The notes below the pieces were generated by a model. It saw only the letters and a list, made by a program, of their open reading frames with translations. It made no database searches and was not told the origin of the DNA. Of a stretch of 14,132 nt of DNA, positions 8,117-14,132 are shown one piece after another. Every line of letters begins with the position of its first letter. The first letter of the stretch is position 1. The translations under genes and the position numbers were made by a program. Origin of the DNA: CAKTOF01 sp964544345 (GTDB taxonomy: Bacteria; Bacillota; Clostridia; Oscillospirales; Oscillospiraceae); contig CAZJBT010000050.1 of the NCBI GenBank assembly GCA_964544345.1, forward strand, positions 1 to 14,132, given 5' to 3'.

Positions 8117-8131
8117 CCGGAGGGCTGAAGC

Positions 8132-8797
8132 ATGACGCTTTTTGATATTCTCGGGCCTGTGATGGTCGGCCCGTCCAGCTCGCATACGGCAGGCGCGGTG
8201 CGCATTGGGGCGATGGGCCGCAGGCTGCTCGGCGAGAAGCCGGTGCGGGCAGCTATTGGACTGCACGGCTCATTCGCCGCGACGGGGCTGGGTCACGGCA
8301 CGGATCGCGCCATTATCGCAGGGCTTCTCGGGATGCGCTCGGACGACGAGCGGATCCCGGACAGCTTCGCCGCCGCAAAGGAGGCGGGGCTGGAATTTTC
8401 ATTCCGCACGATGACGCTGCGCGGCGCGCATCCGAACACCGCGCAGCTCGAGCTGACGGGGGAGACGGGACGGACGCTGAACATGCAGGCTTCGTCGCTC
8501 GGCGGCGGACGGATCCTGGTCAATAAGATCGACGGCATCGAGGTCAATTTTACGGGGGAGTACAACACCTTGATCGTCCACAACCTGGATCGACCCGGCC
8601 ACGTGGGCGAGGTCACGATGATGCTGGCTCAAATGTCGGTCAATATCGCATTCATGAGCCTGTACCGCAACCACCGCGGCGGCTACGCGGTCATGGTCAT
8701 CGAGACGGATCAGCAGGTGCCGCAGGACGCGCTCAACTGTCTGGCAAAGGCAGAGGGCGTGCTCAAGGTGACGTATTTTGAAAAGGAGATGGGCTGA
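8132..8797 (+). CDS. sdaAB: L-serine dehydratase, beta subunit
   Basis: This is the regulatory/small subunit of the two-subunit, iron-sulfur L-serine dehydratase, which with SdaAA converts L-serine to pyruvate and ammonia. The 221-residue product starts with the family signature FDILGPVMVGPSSSHTAGAVRIG (in two parts: 4-14 and 15-26), whose SSSHTAG serines and histidine belong to the conserved beta-domain. A C-terminal ACT domain (about 147-217, HNLDRPGHVGEVT onward) is expected to sense amino acids. GGAGGG at 8119-8124 fixes the ATG at 8132. The stop is one base before the sdaAA start, so the subunits are probably made in equal amounts. In catabolic use this gives pyruvate from serine; next to cysS it also affects the pool of the cysteine precursor (inference). 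Confidence 0.95.
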   Translation: MTLFDILGPVMVGPSSSHTAGAVRIGAMGRRLLGEKPVRAAIGLHGSFAATGLGHGTDRAIIAGLLGMRSDDERIPDSFAAAKEAGLEFSFRTMTLRGAHPNTAQLELTGETGRTLNMQASSLGGGRILVNKIDGIEVNFTGEYNTLIVHNLDRPGHVGEVTMMLAQMSVNIAFMSLYRNHRGGYAVMVIETDQQVPQDALNCLAKAEGVLKVTYFEKEMG

Positions 8798-8798
8798 G

Positions 8799-9677
8799 AT
8801 GGCGCTTGAATCGGTACAGAGCATTTTACAAAGAGCCGACCGCAACGATCTCTCTTTTTGGGAGGTCGTCTTATATGACGACATGGATGCACGTCAGGTG
8901 ACGCGGGACACATCGCTTGTCCGCATGGATGCGCTGTTTCAGGCAATGCTGGACGCAAAGGCGGGCTATCAGGGAGCGCGCCGTTCGGTCAGCGGCCTGG
9001 TCGGCGGCGACGGCGAGAAAATGGCGTCCTACCGCGCTGGAGGCGGCGCGCTCTGCGGCGATGCCGTTGCGCGCGTGATCCAAGAGGCGCTCAGCATGGG
9101 CGAGTCGAACGCGTGTATGCAGCGCATCGTCGCTGCGCCGACGGCGGGCGCGTGCGGCGTGCTGCCGGCGGTGCTGATTCCGCTCTATGAGTCCGGCACG
9201 CCGCGCGAGACGATCCTGGAGGGACTCTACACAGCCGGCGGCATTGGCGAGGTCATTGCGCACCGCGCCTCGATCGCGGGCGCGGCCGGCGGCTGCCAGG
9301 CCGAAATCGGTGCGGCGAGCGCCATGGCGGCCGGCGCGCTCGTGCAGATCCGCGGCGGCAGCGGCCGGCAGATCGCGGACGCCGCCGCGATGGCGATGAA
9401 AAATCTGCTCGGGCTGGTGTGCGACCCGGTCGCGGGACTTGTCGAGGTGCCGTGCGTCAAGCGGAACGTCGTCGGCGCGGTCAATGCGATGGCCGCCGCG
9501 GACATGGCGCTCGCCGGTATCTGCAGCGCGATCCCCGCTGACGAGGTATTCGACGCGATGAACGAGATCGGTCTTGCGATGCCCACGCAATTCAAGGAGA
9601 CGGCGCGGGGCGGCCTGGCCGCTACGCCGACCGGTCTCGCCGCCGCCGAGCGCCTGAGACAGGACGAGACTGGATAA
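8799..9677 (+). CDS. sdaAA: L-serine dehydratase, alpha subunit (Fe-S)
   Basis: This is the catalytic subunit carrying the oxygen-sensitive [4Fe-4S] cluster used as a Lewis acid to eliminate water from L-serine. The 292-residue product contains APTAGACGVLPA (113-124), GGCQAEIGAASAMAAGA (164-180) and VCDPVAGLVEVPCVKRN (207-223). Cys166, Cys208 and Cys219 are spaced 42 and 11 residues apart, the same spacing as the three cluster ligands known in the fused bacterial enzyme, so the site looks intact. I chose the ATG at 8799 because AAAAGGAGA (8781-8789) is well placed; a TTG at 8778 in the same frame lies before that site and inside sdaAB. An oxygen-labile enzyme of this class suits an anaerobe. 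A hairpin follows 13 bases after the stop. Confidence 0.96.
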   Translation: MALESVQSILQRADRNDLSFWEVVLYDDMDARQVTRDTSLVRMDALFQAMLDAKAGYQGARRSVSGLVGGDGEKMASYRAGGGALCGDAVARVIQEALSMGESNACMQRIVAAPTAGACGVLPAVLIPLYESGTPRETILEGLYTAGGIGEVIAHRASIAGAAGGCQAEIGAASAMAAGALVQIRGGSGRQIADAAAMAMKNLLGLVCDPVAGLVEVPCVKRNVVGAVNAMAAADMALAGICSAIPADEVFDAMNEIGLAMPTQFKETARGGLAATPTGLAAAERLRQDETG

Positions 9678-9690
9678 CGCGTCAAAGACA

Positions 9691-9724
9691 GGATCTCCTG
9701 CATCCATATGGATGCGGGAGATCC
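9691..9724. terminator. Long hairpin between convergent genes
   Basis: GGATCTCCTGCATCC (9691-9705) and GGATGCGGGAGATCC (9710-9724) form a 15-bp stem with one T-G wobble and an ATAT loop. It lies 13 bases after the sdaAA stop, and the convergent hydrolase stop is at 9790. Neither strand has a proper T-run (TTAAAT on +, TGTCTTT on -), so it may be a weak bidirectional terminator or a transcript-end stabiliser. Confidence 0.55.
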
Positions 9725-9789
9725 TTAAATGATACGGTATGTAGGCTGCACAGGTCATCTGCGGGGTTGAGCAGCTTGCCGGTTCCTGG

Positions 9790-10470
9790 TCAATTCTTTA
9801 AAAATTCCAGAACCGCCCGGTTGAATGCATCCGCATTTTTGTTTGCAATGAAGTGGTTTCCCTTGATGAAAACAAGCTCGGAATCGGGAATGCATGCCGC
9901 AATCAATTCTGTGTGTGCTTTCTTGATCATATCCCTGGTTCCTGCAATGACCAGCGTCTTTGCCCGTATTCCGGCAAGCTCCTCCGGCGCGACATTTGGA
10001 TCGTTCACCATCAGGCCGAGCAGCTCGGCATTCCGTCTGGCGGAATCGCTTTTCTCAGAAAACCTCTTTGCGATTCTATATCCGATCTTGATCGGAAGCT
10101 GTGTGGTTCGCTTCACACCTTCCGCATTCAGATTGGCTCCATTCAAGATCAAGCGGTCGACGCGGTCGGGATGCTGCATCGCAAAGACCATGGCGATATT
10201 TCCGCCGTCGGAAAAGCCAAGCAGATGCGCTTGTTCGATCTTCTGCTGTTCCATAAAGCTCAGCAGATCCTCTGCGAACTGCCGTATGGTAAAGGGGCGA
10301 TCGCCCCGCGGCGTTTTCCCATGTCCTCTCGTATCGATCGCATACACATGATACAGCTTGGACAGCTCGTCGACTTGCCGTTGAAAATAGCTGCAGCTCT
10401 CCCCGTTTCCGTGGAGCAGAATGATCGGCTCGCCCTGCCCCTTTTCTATGTAAAAATGCGAAATCTCCAT
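9790..10470 (-). CDS. Alpha/beta-fold hydrolase
   Basis: A 226-residue single-domain alpha/beta hydrolase with no signal peptide, so cytoplasmic. The oxyanion-loop motif HGNGES (20-25) comes first, then the nucleophile elbow GFSDGG with Ser87. The acid is probably Asp180 (AGTRDMIKK) and the base His206 (GNHFIANKN), so the catalytic triad looks complete. A cap region lies between about 110 and 165. The family includes esterases, lactonases and peptidases, and the substrate cannot be named from sequence. On the minus strand a GGAG site lies about 11 bases before the ATG at 10470. It is the last gene of the three-gene minus-strand cluster, 48 bases after the frameshifted membrane gene. Base composition is near 50% GC in places, below its neighbours. 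Confidence 0.9.
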   Translation of the reverse strand: MEISHFYIEKGQGEPIILLHGNGESCSYFQRQVDELSKLYHVYAIDTRGHGKTPRGDRPFTIRQFAEDLLSFMEQQKIEQAHLLGFSDGGNIAMVFAMQHPDRVDRLILNGANLNAEGVKRTTQLPIKIGYRIAKRFSEKSDSARRNAELLGLMVNDPNVAPEELAGIRAKTLVIAGTRDMIKKAHTELIAACIPDSELVFIKGNHFIANKNADAFNRAVLEFLKN

Positions 10471-10518
10471 TCTTGCGGTCGCTCCAATCCCGTGATCTGC
10501 CGGAAGCCCCGGCCTGCG

Positions 10519-10991
10519 TCATCGCTTTATCTCATTTTTGTGCATCACATGGATGCCGATATGCCCGACGCCGAGGATCAGAACGGCGGCTCCCAGCGCT
10601 GCGTTCTTTCCGTATATGGCCAGCAGCAGAAATGCCGCGACAGGGAGCGTCGCTCCGGCGACCGGATACCAAACAAGCTGCTGTAAAAAACCTGCATGGT
10701 CTTCTCGCTCTTGAAATACCGGATCCAGTAAACTTCATAAAGCACCATCAATAAAAAGGACGCCGCCAGCCACCATGACCAGCCCGACCAGAGCCTGGGG
10801 TTGAAGTCGGAGAAAATGAGAACGACACAGGAAACCAAAATCTCACTGATCCGTTCCAGCGCCAGAAGAACCCTGTTTTCGCTGCCGACGTATTTTTCAT
10901 GATCCCGCGGCCGATTCCTTGTCCATACGATGTTTGGGAGCATCAGCATGACAAGGTAGATCAGCCCCACATAAGAAAATCGAAACTGCAC
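10519..10991 (-). pseudogene. Small conserved-looking membrane protein, broken by a one-base frameshift
   Basis: From the GTG at 10991 (AGGAGG 12 bases upstream) the frame encodes MQFRFSYVGLIYLVMLMLPN and continues with hydrophobic segments, a basic/aromatic IWTRNRPRDHEKY-like loop, and YEVYWIRYFKSEKTMQVFYSSLFGI. Near 10664 the reading then turns into unrelated Arg/Cys/Trp-rich residues and would stop at 10578. If one C is added to the run there (ATCCGG to ATCCCGG on the coding strand), the frame continues as PVAGATLPVAAFLLLAIYG, then KNAALGAAVLILGVGHIGIH, and ends at 10519, giving a 157-residue four-membrane-segment protein. That continuation is clearly more protein-like. It is either a real inactivating deletion or a base-calling error in a short C run. 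A TTG at 11033 is another possible start. I cannot name the family or a function. Confidence 0.75.
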
Positions 10992-11020
10992 CTTGTGTCC
11001 CGCCCTCCTGTTCCGCCGCA

Positions 11021-11635
11021 CTACTTTTGACAAATCACGACAAAGCTTTTTCCTTTTCTGATCTCCTGCACCGTGACCGCTGTGAATCCGGCCTCATAGC
11101 CCAGCGCCACCAGCAGTTCCGGCTCGAATTTCAGAAACCCTTTCTCCGTATAGGATAGGGCGTCCAGCCACTCCTTTGTGTAAACGACGTTGTAAAAGCA
11201 CATGCCCGGGCGCAGGCATCGACGGATCTCTCTCAATCCGGTCAGCGTATCGAGCCAGAAGTATACCGTATTGACGGAAGTGACCGCGTGGAAAAAGTCT
11301 TCGCCGTAGGGAAGGCGGCAGCAATCGCCGGTGGTCAGATGCAGCCGGCCGGCTCTGTCGGCGGCCTTGTTCCGACGGGAAGCCAGCAGCTTCATGTCCT
11401 CGGAGGGATCGATGCCATAAAGCTCCGCCCGATATGCCTTGCCGATCTGCTTCAGCAGATAGCCGTTGCCATAGCCGATATCCAGGAGGCTCGCACCGCT
11501 GGGAAGCTGGAGCAGAGAGACGACGCGCCTGTACATCGCCCTGTTTATGACGTTCATGATTTTGCAGCAGATCACCCCGGCCATGCCGTGCGGATTTGCA
11601 AACTGCGAGCCGACGTACACAGAGAATTTGCCCAT
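11021..11635 (-). CDS. Class I SAM-dependent methyltransferase
   Basis: A 204-residue soluble methyltransferase of the UbiE/Methyltransf_11-like group. The SAM-binding glycine loop is LLDIGYGNGYL (50-60), motif II acidic residue is in YGIDPSEDM (73-81), and the motif near TTGDCCRLPYGEDFFHAVTS (101-120) is the adenine-binding loop followed by strand 4. The N-terminus, GSQFANPHGMAGVICCKIMN (9-28), resembles that of related small-molecule methylases in Clostridia. I chose the ATG at 11635 because AGGAGGG lies about six bases upstream; an in-frame ATG at 11653 precedes that site. The acceptor substrate is unknown. It is the first gene of the minus-strand cluster, downstream of its own promoter, with the membrane gene beginning about 29 bases after its stop. 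Two Cys-rich spots (CCK, DCC) have no clear role. Confidence 0.9.
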   Translation of the reverse strand: MGKFSVYVGSQFANPHGMAGVICCKIMNVINRAMYRRVVSLLQLPSGASLLDIGYGNGYLLKQIGKAYRAELYGIDPSEDMKLLASRRNKAADRAGRLHLTTGDCCRLPYGEDFFHAVTSVNTVYFWLDTLTGLREIRRCLRPGMCFYNVVYTKEWLDALSYTEKGFLKFEPELLVALGYEAGFTAVTVQEIRKGKSFVVICQK

Positions 11636-11677
11636 GCGTGATCCCTCCTGCATCGGGTTTAACGAGCTTCTGCAGCT

Positions 11678-11706
11678 ATCCTAGCATACCGGAGGTCACA
11701 TTGCAA
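11678..11706 (-). promoter_or_regulatory. Promoter of the minus-strand methyltransferase cluster
   Basis: Read on the minus strand, TTGCAA (11706-11701) is separated by 17 bases from TAGGAT (11683-11678), which is preceded by TGC, giving an extended -10. Each hexamer matches consensus at 4 of 6 positions. It lies 42 bases before the methyltransferase ATG. Sequence match and position only. Confidence 0.5.
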
Positions 11707-11736
11707 GGTACGGCGCGCCTGGCTGTGGAATGCTGC

Positions 11737-11765
11737 GTGACAATGGCCTCCGAATGTGCTACACT
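11737..11765 (+). promoter_or_regulatory. Promoter of the MATE-polA pair
   Basis: GTGACA (11737-11742, 5 of 6) and TACACT (11760-11765, 4 of 6) are separated by exactly 17 bases. Transcription would start near 11772, about 20 bases before the MATE ATG. It is back to back with the minus-strand promoter, with the -35 boxes 30 bases apart. Sequence match only. Confidence 0.6.
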
Positions 11766-11791
11766 AATCAGGTTGGGGAGGAGATGCCGCG

Positions 11792-13165
11792 ATGGCCGAC
11801 CGGAAGAACGATTTTTCGCAGGGGAGTGTGGCGCGCGCGATACTGCGCATGGCGGTGCCGATCACGGCGGCGCAACTGATCAATATTCTCTACAATCTGG
11901 TAGACCGGATGTACATCGGCCACATCCCCGGCACCGGCGCGCTGGCGCTGACCGGACTCGGGCTTTGCCTGCCGGTCATCTCGCTGGTGACTGCGTTTGC
12001 GCGGCTTTGCGGCACGGGCGGTGCGCCGCTGTGCTCGATCGAGCGCGGGCGCGGCGACCTGGAGAAGGCCGCCCGGATCCAAGGCAACTCGTTTTTGCTG
12101 CTGCTGATCTCGGCGGTCGTGCTTACGGCGGCCGGCCTGATTTTTATCAAGCCGATCCTCTATGCCTTCGGCGCGTCCGATGCGACATGGCCATACGCCG
12201 GCGCGTACGGCCGGATCTACCTTATCGGCAACACCTTTGTGCTTATCAGTCTTGGCATGAACAGCTTCATCAACGCGCAGGGCTTTGCAAAAACCGGCAT
12301 GATGACGGTCGCGCTCGGCGCGGTGGTCAACCTTGTGCTCGATCCGGTGTTTATTTTTGCGCTGGATATGGGCGTACGCGGCGCGGCGCTTGCGACGATC
12401 CTTGCGCAGGGCTGCTCTGCGGCGTGGGTACTGAAATTCCTGACCGGAAAAAAGGCGATCCTGCGTCTCCGGCTGCGTGATCTTCGACCCGATCTCGCGC
12501 TGATCCGGCAGATCCTGTCGCTGGGCATGGCCGGCTTCATTATGGCCGCAACCAACTCGCTCGTACAGATCGTGGCCAACCGAACGCTCTACGCCTTCGG
12601 CGGCGATCTATACGTCGGTGTGATGACGATCCTCAACTCCATCCGCGAGGTCATTATGATGCCGATCCAGGGCTTGACCAACGGCTCAGAGCCGGTGATT
12701 GGGTATAATTATGGTGCGAAGCGCTATGACCGTGTGCGCGGGAGCATCCGCTTCACGCTCGTTGTCGGCATTGCCTACAATGTGGCGATCTGGGCTGTGC
12801 TGATGCTTGCGCCGACGCTTTTGATGCGCGTGTTCACCAACGACGCCGCAACGCTTGCCGCCGGGCCAAAGGCCATCCGGCTCTACTATATGTGCTATGC
12901 GCTGATGGCGCTGCAATTTTGTGCGCAGTCGGCTTTCGTGGCGCTTGGCCGCTCAAAGCAGGCGATCTTCTTCTCGATGCTGCGCAAGGTGATCGTTGTC
13001 GTTCCGGCGATGCTGCTTCTGCCGCGGATCGGAGAGCTGGGCGTATTTGGCGTTTTCCTGGCTGAGCCGCTGTCCGACTGCACCTGCTGCATCGTGTGCT
13101 TTGCCACGATGATGGCGACGGTCTGGTTCCCAATGAAGAAACTGGAAAAGGAGACGCTCGCATGA
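11792..13165 (+). CDS. MATE family multidrug/cation antiporter
   Basis: A 457-residue polytopic membrane protein of the MATE (multidrug and toxic compound extrusion) family, which exports cationic or aromatic compounds in exchange for sodium or protons. The N-terminal half opens with AVPITAAQLINILYNLVDRMYIG (25-47 approximately), a strong MATE signature, and the second half repeats the pattern from about residue 230 (GMAGFIMAATNSLVQIVANR), giving the usual 6+6 helix pseudo-repeat. QGLTNGSEPVIGYNYGAKRYDRV (about 293-315) is another family hallmark. Two in-frame halves of equal length suggest an intact transporter. GGAGGAG at 11777-11783 fixes the ATG at 11792. The stop overlaps the polA start (ATGA). 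The substrate cannot be told from sequence. Confidence 0.94.
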   Translation: MADRKNDFSQGSVARAILRMAVPITAAQLINILYNLVDRMYIGHIPGTGALALTGLGLCLPVISLVTAFARLCGTGGAPLCSIERGRGDLEKAARIQGNSFLLLLISAVVLTAAGLIFIKPILYAFGASDATWPYAGAYGRIYLIGNTFVLISLGMNSFINAQGFAKTGMMTVALGAVVNLVLDPVFIFALDMGVRGAALATILAQGCSAAWVLKFLTGKKAILRLRLRDLRPDLALIRQILSLGMAGFIMAATNSLVQIVANRTLYAFGGDLYVGVMTILNSIREVIMMPIQGLTNGSEPVIGYNYGAKRYDRVRGSIRFTLVVGIAYNVAIWAVLMLAPTLLMRVFTNDAATLAAGPKAIRLYYMCYALMALQFCAQSAFVALGRSKQAIFFSMLRKVIVVVPAMLLLPRIGELGVFGVFLAEPLSDCTCCIVCFATMMATVWFPMKKLEKETLA

Positions 13166-14132
13166 AACTGATGATCCTCGACGGCAACAGCGTCATCAAC
13201 CGCGCCTACTACGGTGTGCGGCCGCTGTCCACAAAAGACGGCCTGTACACGCACGCGATCTACGGCTTTTTAAATATCCTTGAGCGAATGCGCCATGAGG
13301 AGATGCCGGATGCGATCTGTGTTGCGTTCGACCTGCACGGGCCGACCTTCCGGCATGAGCGCTACGACGGCTATAAGGCCACGCGTCACGGCATGGACGA
13401 GGAGCTGGCCATGCAGATGCCGGTGATGAAGGACGTTCTGCGGGCAATGAATATCCCGATCTATGAAGCGCAGGGCTGGGAGGCCGACGATGTGATTGGA
13501 ACCGCCGCCCGCATCTGCGGCGAGAGCGGCTGGGACTGCGTGATCGTCACGGGCGACCGGGACGACCTCCAGCTCATCGACGGCCACGTCGCGGTCAAGT
13601 ATGTCAGTACCAAGGGCGGCCGGACGAGCACGACCCTCTACGATGAGGAGACGTTCCGGGAGGAATACGGCTTTGAGCCGAGAAAGCTGATCGATCTCAA
13701 GAGCCTGATGGGCGACAGCTCAGACAACATTCCGGGCGTAGCAGGTGTCGGCCAGAAAACGGCGACCGCCCTTCTGCTGAGATTTGGTTCGACCAAAGCG
13801 GTGTATGAAAATATCAACAGCCCCGATATCCGCGAGTCAGTGCGCAAGAAGCTCGCTGCGGGCGAGGAAGCCGCACGCTTGAGCTACGAGCTTGCCACCA
13901 TCCGCACCGACGCGCCGGTCGATTTTAAACCAGAGGACTGCCTGGTGCGGCCGTACAACAAAAAAGAGCTGTACGAGCTGTTCGTGCGGCTGGAATTTGT
14001 GCGGTTGATCGACCGCTACGGCCTGCGCGGGCAGGACGCGCAGGAGGACGCGGCTGCGGCCGAGCCGGCGGAGTGCACGAGCGAGTTCGTCGTGGATGCT
14101 TCGCGTGCGAGCGAGCTGCTTGCGGCGTGGCG
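13162..14132 (+). CDS. polA: DNA polymerase I (3' partial)
   Basis: Pol I removes RNA primers with its 5' nuclease and fills the gaps. The window holds the first 323 codons and no stop. The 5'-3' exonuclease (FEN-like) domain is complete (about 1-290), with metal-binding acidic residues in LDGN (Asp7), FDLHG (Asp57), EADD (107-110), TGDRDDLQL (Asp132, Asp134) and LMGDSSDN (Asp185, Asp188). The helix-three-turn-helix DNA-binding motif GVAGVGQKTA spans 192-201. The polymerase domain lies past the window end, as does any 3'-5' exonuclease domain, so an isolated exonuclease cannot be excluded; the continuing frame beyond residue 300 with an acidic/Ala linker argues for full-length polA. The ATG at 13162 has AAAAGGAGA seven bases upstream and overlaps the MATE stop by four bases, so it is likely translated from the MATE transcript. 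Confidence 0.92.
   Translation, partial: MKLMILDGNSVINRAYYGVRPLSTKDGLYTHAIYGFLNILERMRHEEMPDAICVAFDLHGPTFRHERYDGYKATRHGMDEELAMQMPVMKDVLRAMNIPIYEAQGWEADDVIGTAARICGESGWDCVIVTGDRDDLQLIDGHVAVKYVSTKGGRTSTTLYDEETFREEYGFEPRKLIDLKSLMGDSSDNIPGVAGVGQKTATALLLRFGSTKAVYENINSPDIRESVRKKLAAGEEAARLSYELATIRTDAPVDFKPEDCLVRPYNKKELYELFVRLEFVRLIDRYGLRGQDAQEDAAAAEPAECTSEFVVDASRASELLAAW

Noticed and set aside
10499..10513. Small GCCGG/CCGGC hairpin between the membrane gene and the hydrolase
   Set aside because: Only five base pairs with no T-run on the minus strand; not a credible terminator.

Overview
The window looks like chromosomal DNA of a GC-rich member of the Firmicutes, class Clostridia, most plausibly an Oscillospiraceae/Ruminococcaceae-type gut anaerobe. 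The reasons are a cysteine T-box leader in front of cysS (T-boxes are essentially a Gram-positive device), the split two-subunit iron-sulfur L-serine dehydratase (sdaAB/sdaAA), a RecX next to RecA, strong purine-rich Shine-Dalgarno sites, and many GTG starts and 3-4 base gene overlaps. The family-level assignment is inference from general character only.

Bases 1-6333 (+ strand) form one tightly packed run: the 3' part of a sensor histidine kinase, a DUF1385 membrane protein, prmC (release-factor glutamine methyltransferase), recA, recX, rimO (ribosomal protein S12 methylthiotransferase) and pgsA (phosphatidylglycerophosphate synthase). Gaps are 17 bases or fewer and several genes overlap, so this reads as one operon that mixes signalling, translation quality, recombination and membrane lipid synthesis. 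RecA has no promoter space of its own.

Bases 6330-8022 hold the cysteinyl-tRNA synthetase unit: a promoter whose -35 box overlaps the pgsA stop codon, a full transcriptional T-box leader with a TGC (Cys) specifier and a UGGA acceptor bulge matching tRNA-Cys, its terminator, and cysS. Bases 8039-9677 hold sdaAB and sdaAA. They are preceded by a promoter-like pair and a 13-bp perfect hairpin with a T-run that lies between that promoter and the sdaAB ribosome-binding site, so it either ends cysS or attenuates sdaAB.

Bases 9790-11635 (- strand) are a visibly less GC-rich accessory cluster transcribed towards sdaAA: a class I SAM methyltransferase, a small membrane protein interrupted by an apparent one-base deletion, and an alpha/beta hydrolase. 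Two divergent sigma-A-like promoters (11678-11765) separate it from the final + strand pair: a MATE-family multidrug/sodium antiporter and polA (DNA polymerase I, 5'-nuclease domain complete, rest cut off by the window end), joined by an ATGA overlap.

I found no CRISPR array, phage, insertion sequence, tRNA or rRNA gene. Most of the window is ordinary core genome. The points most worth a second look are the compact Cys T-box, the sdaAB leader hairpin, the frameshifted membrane gene in the low-GC cluster and the unusual company kept by recA.
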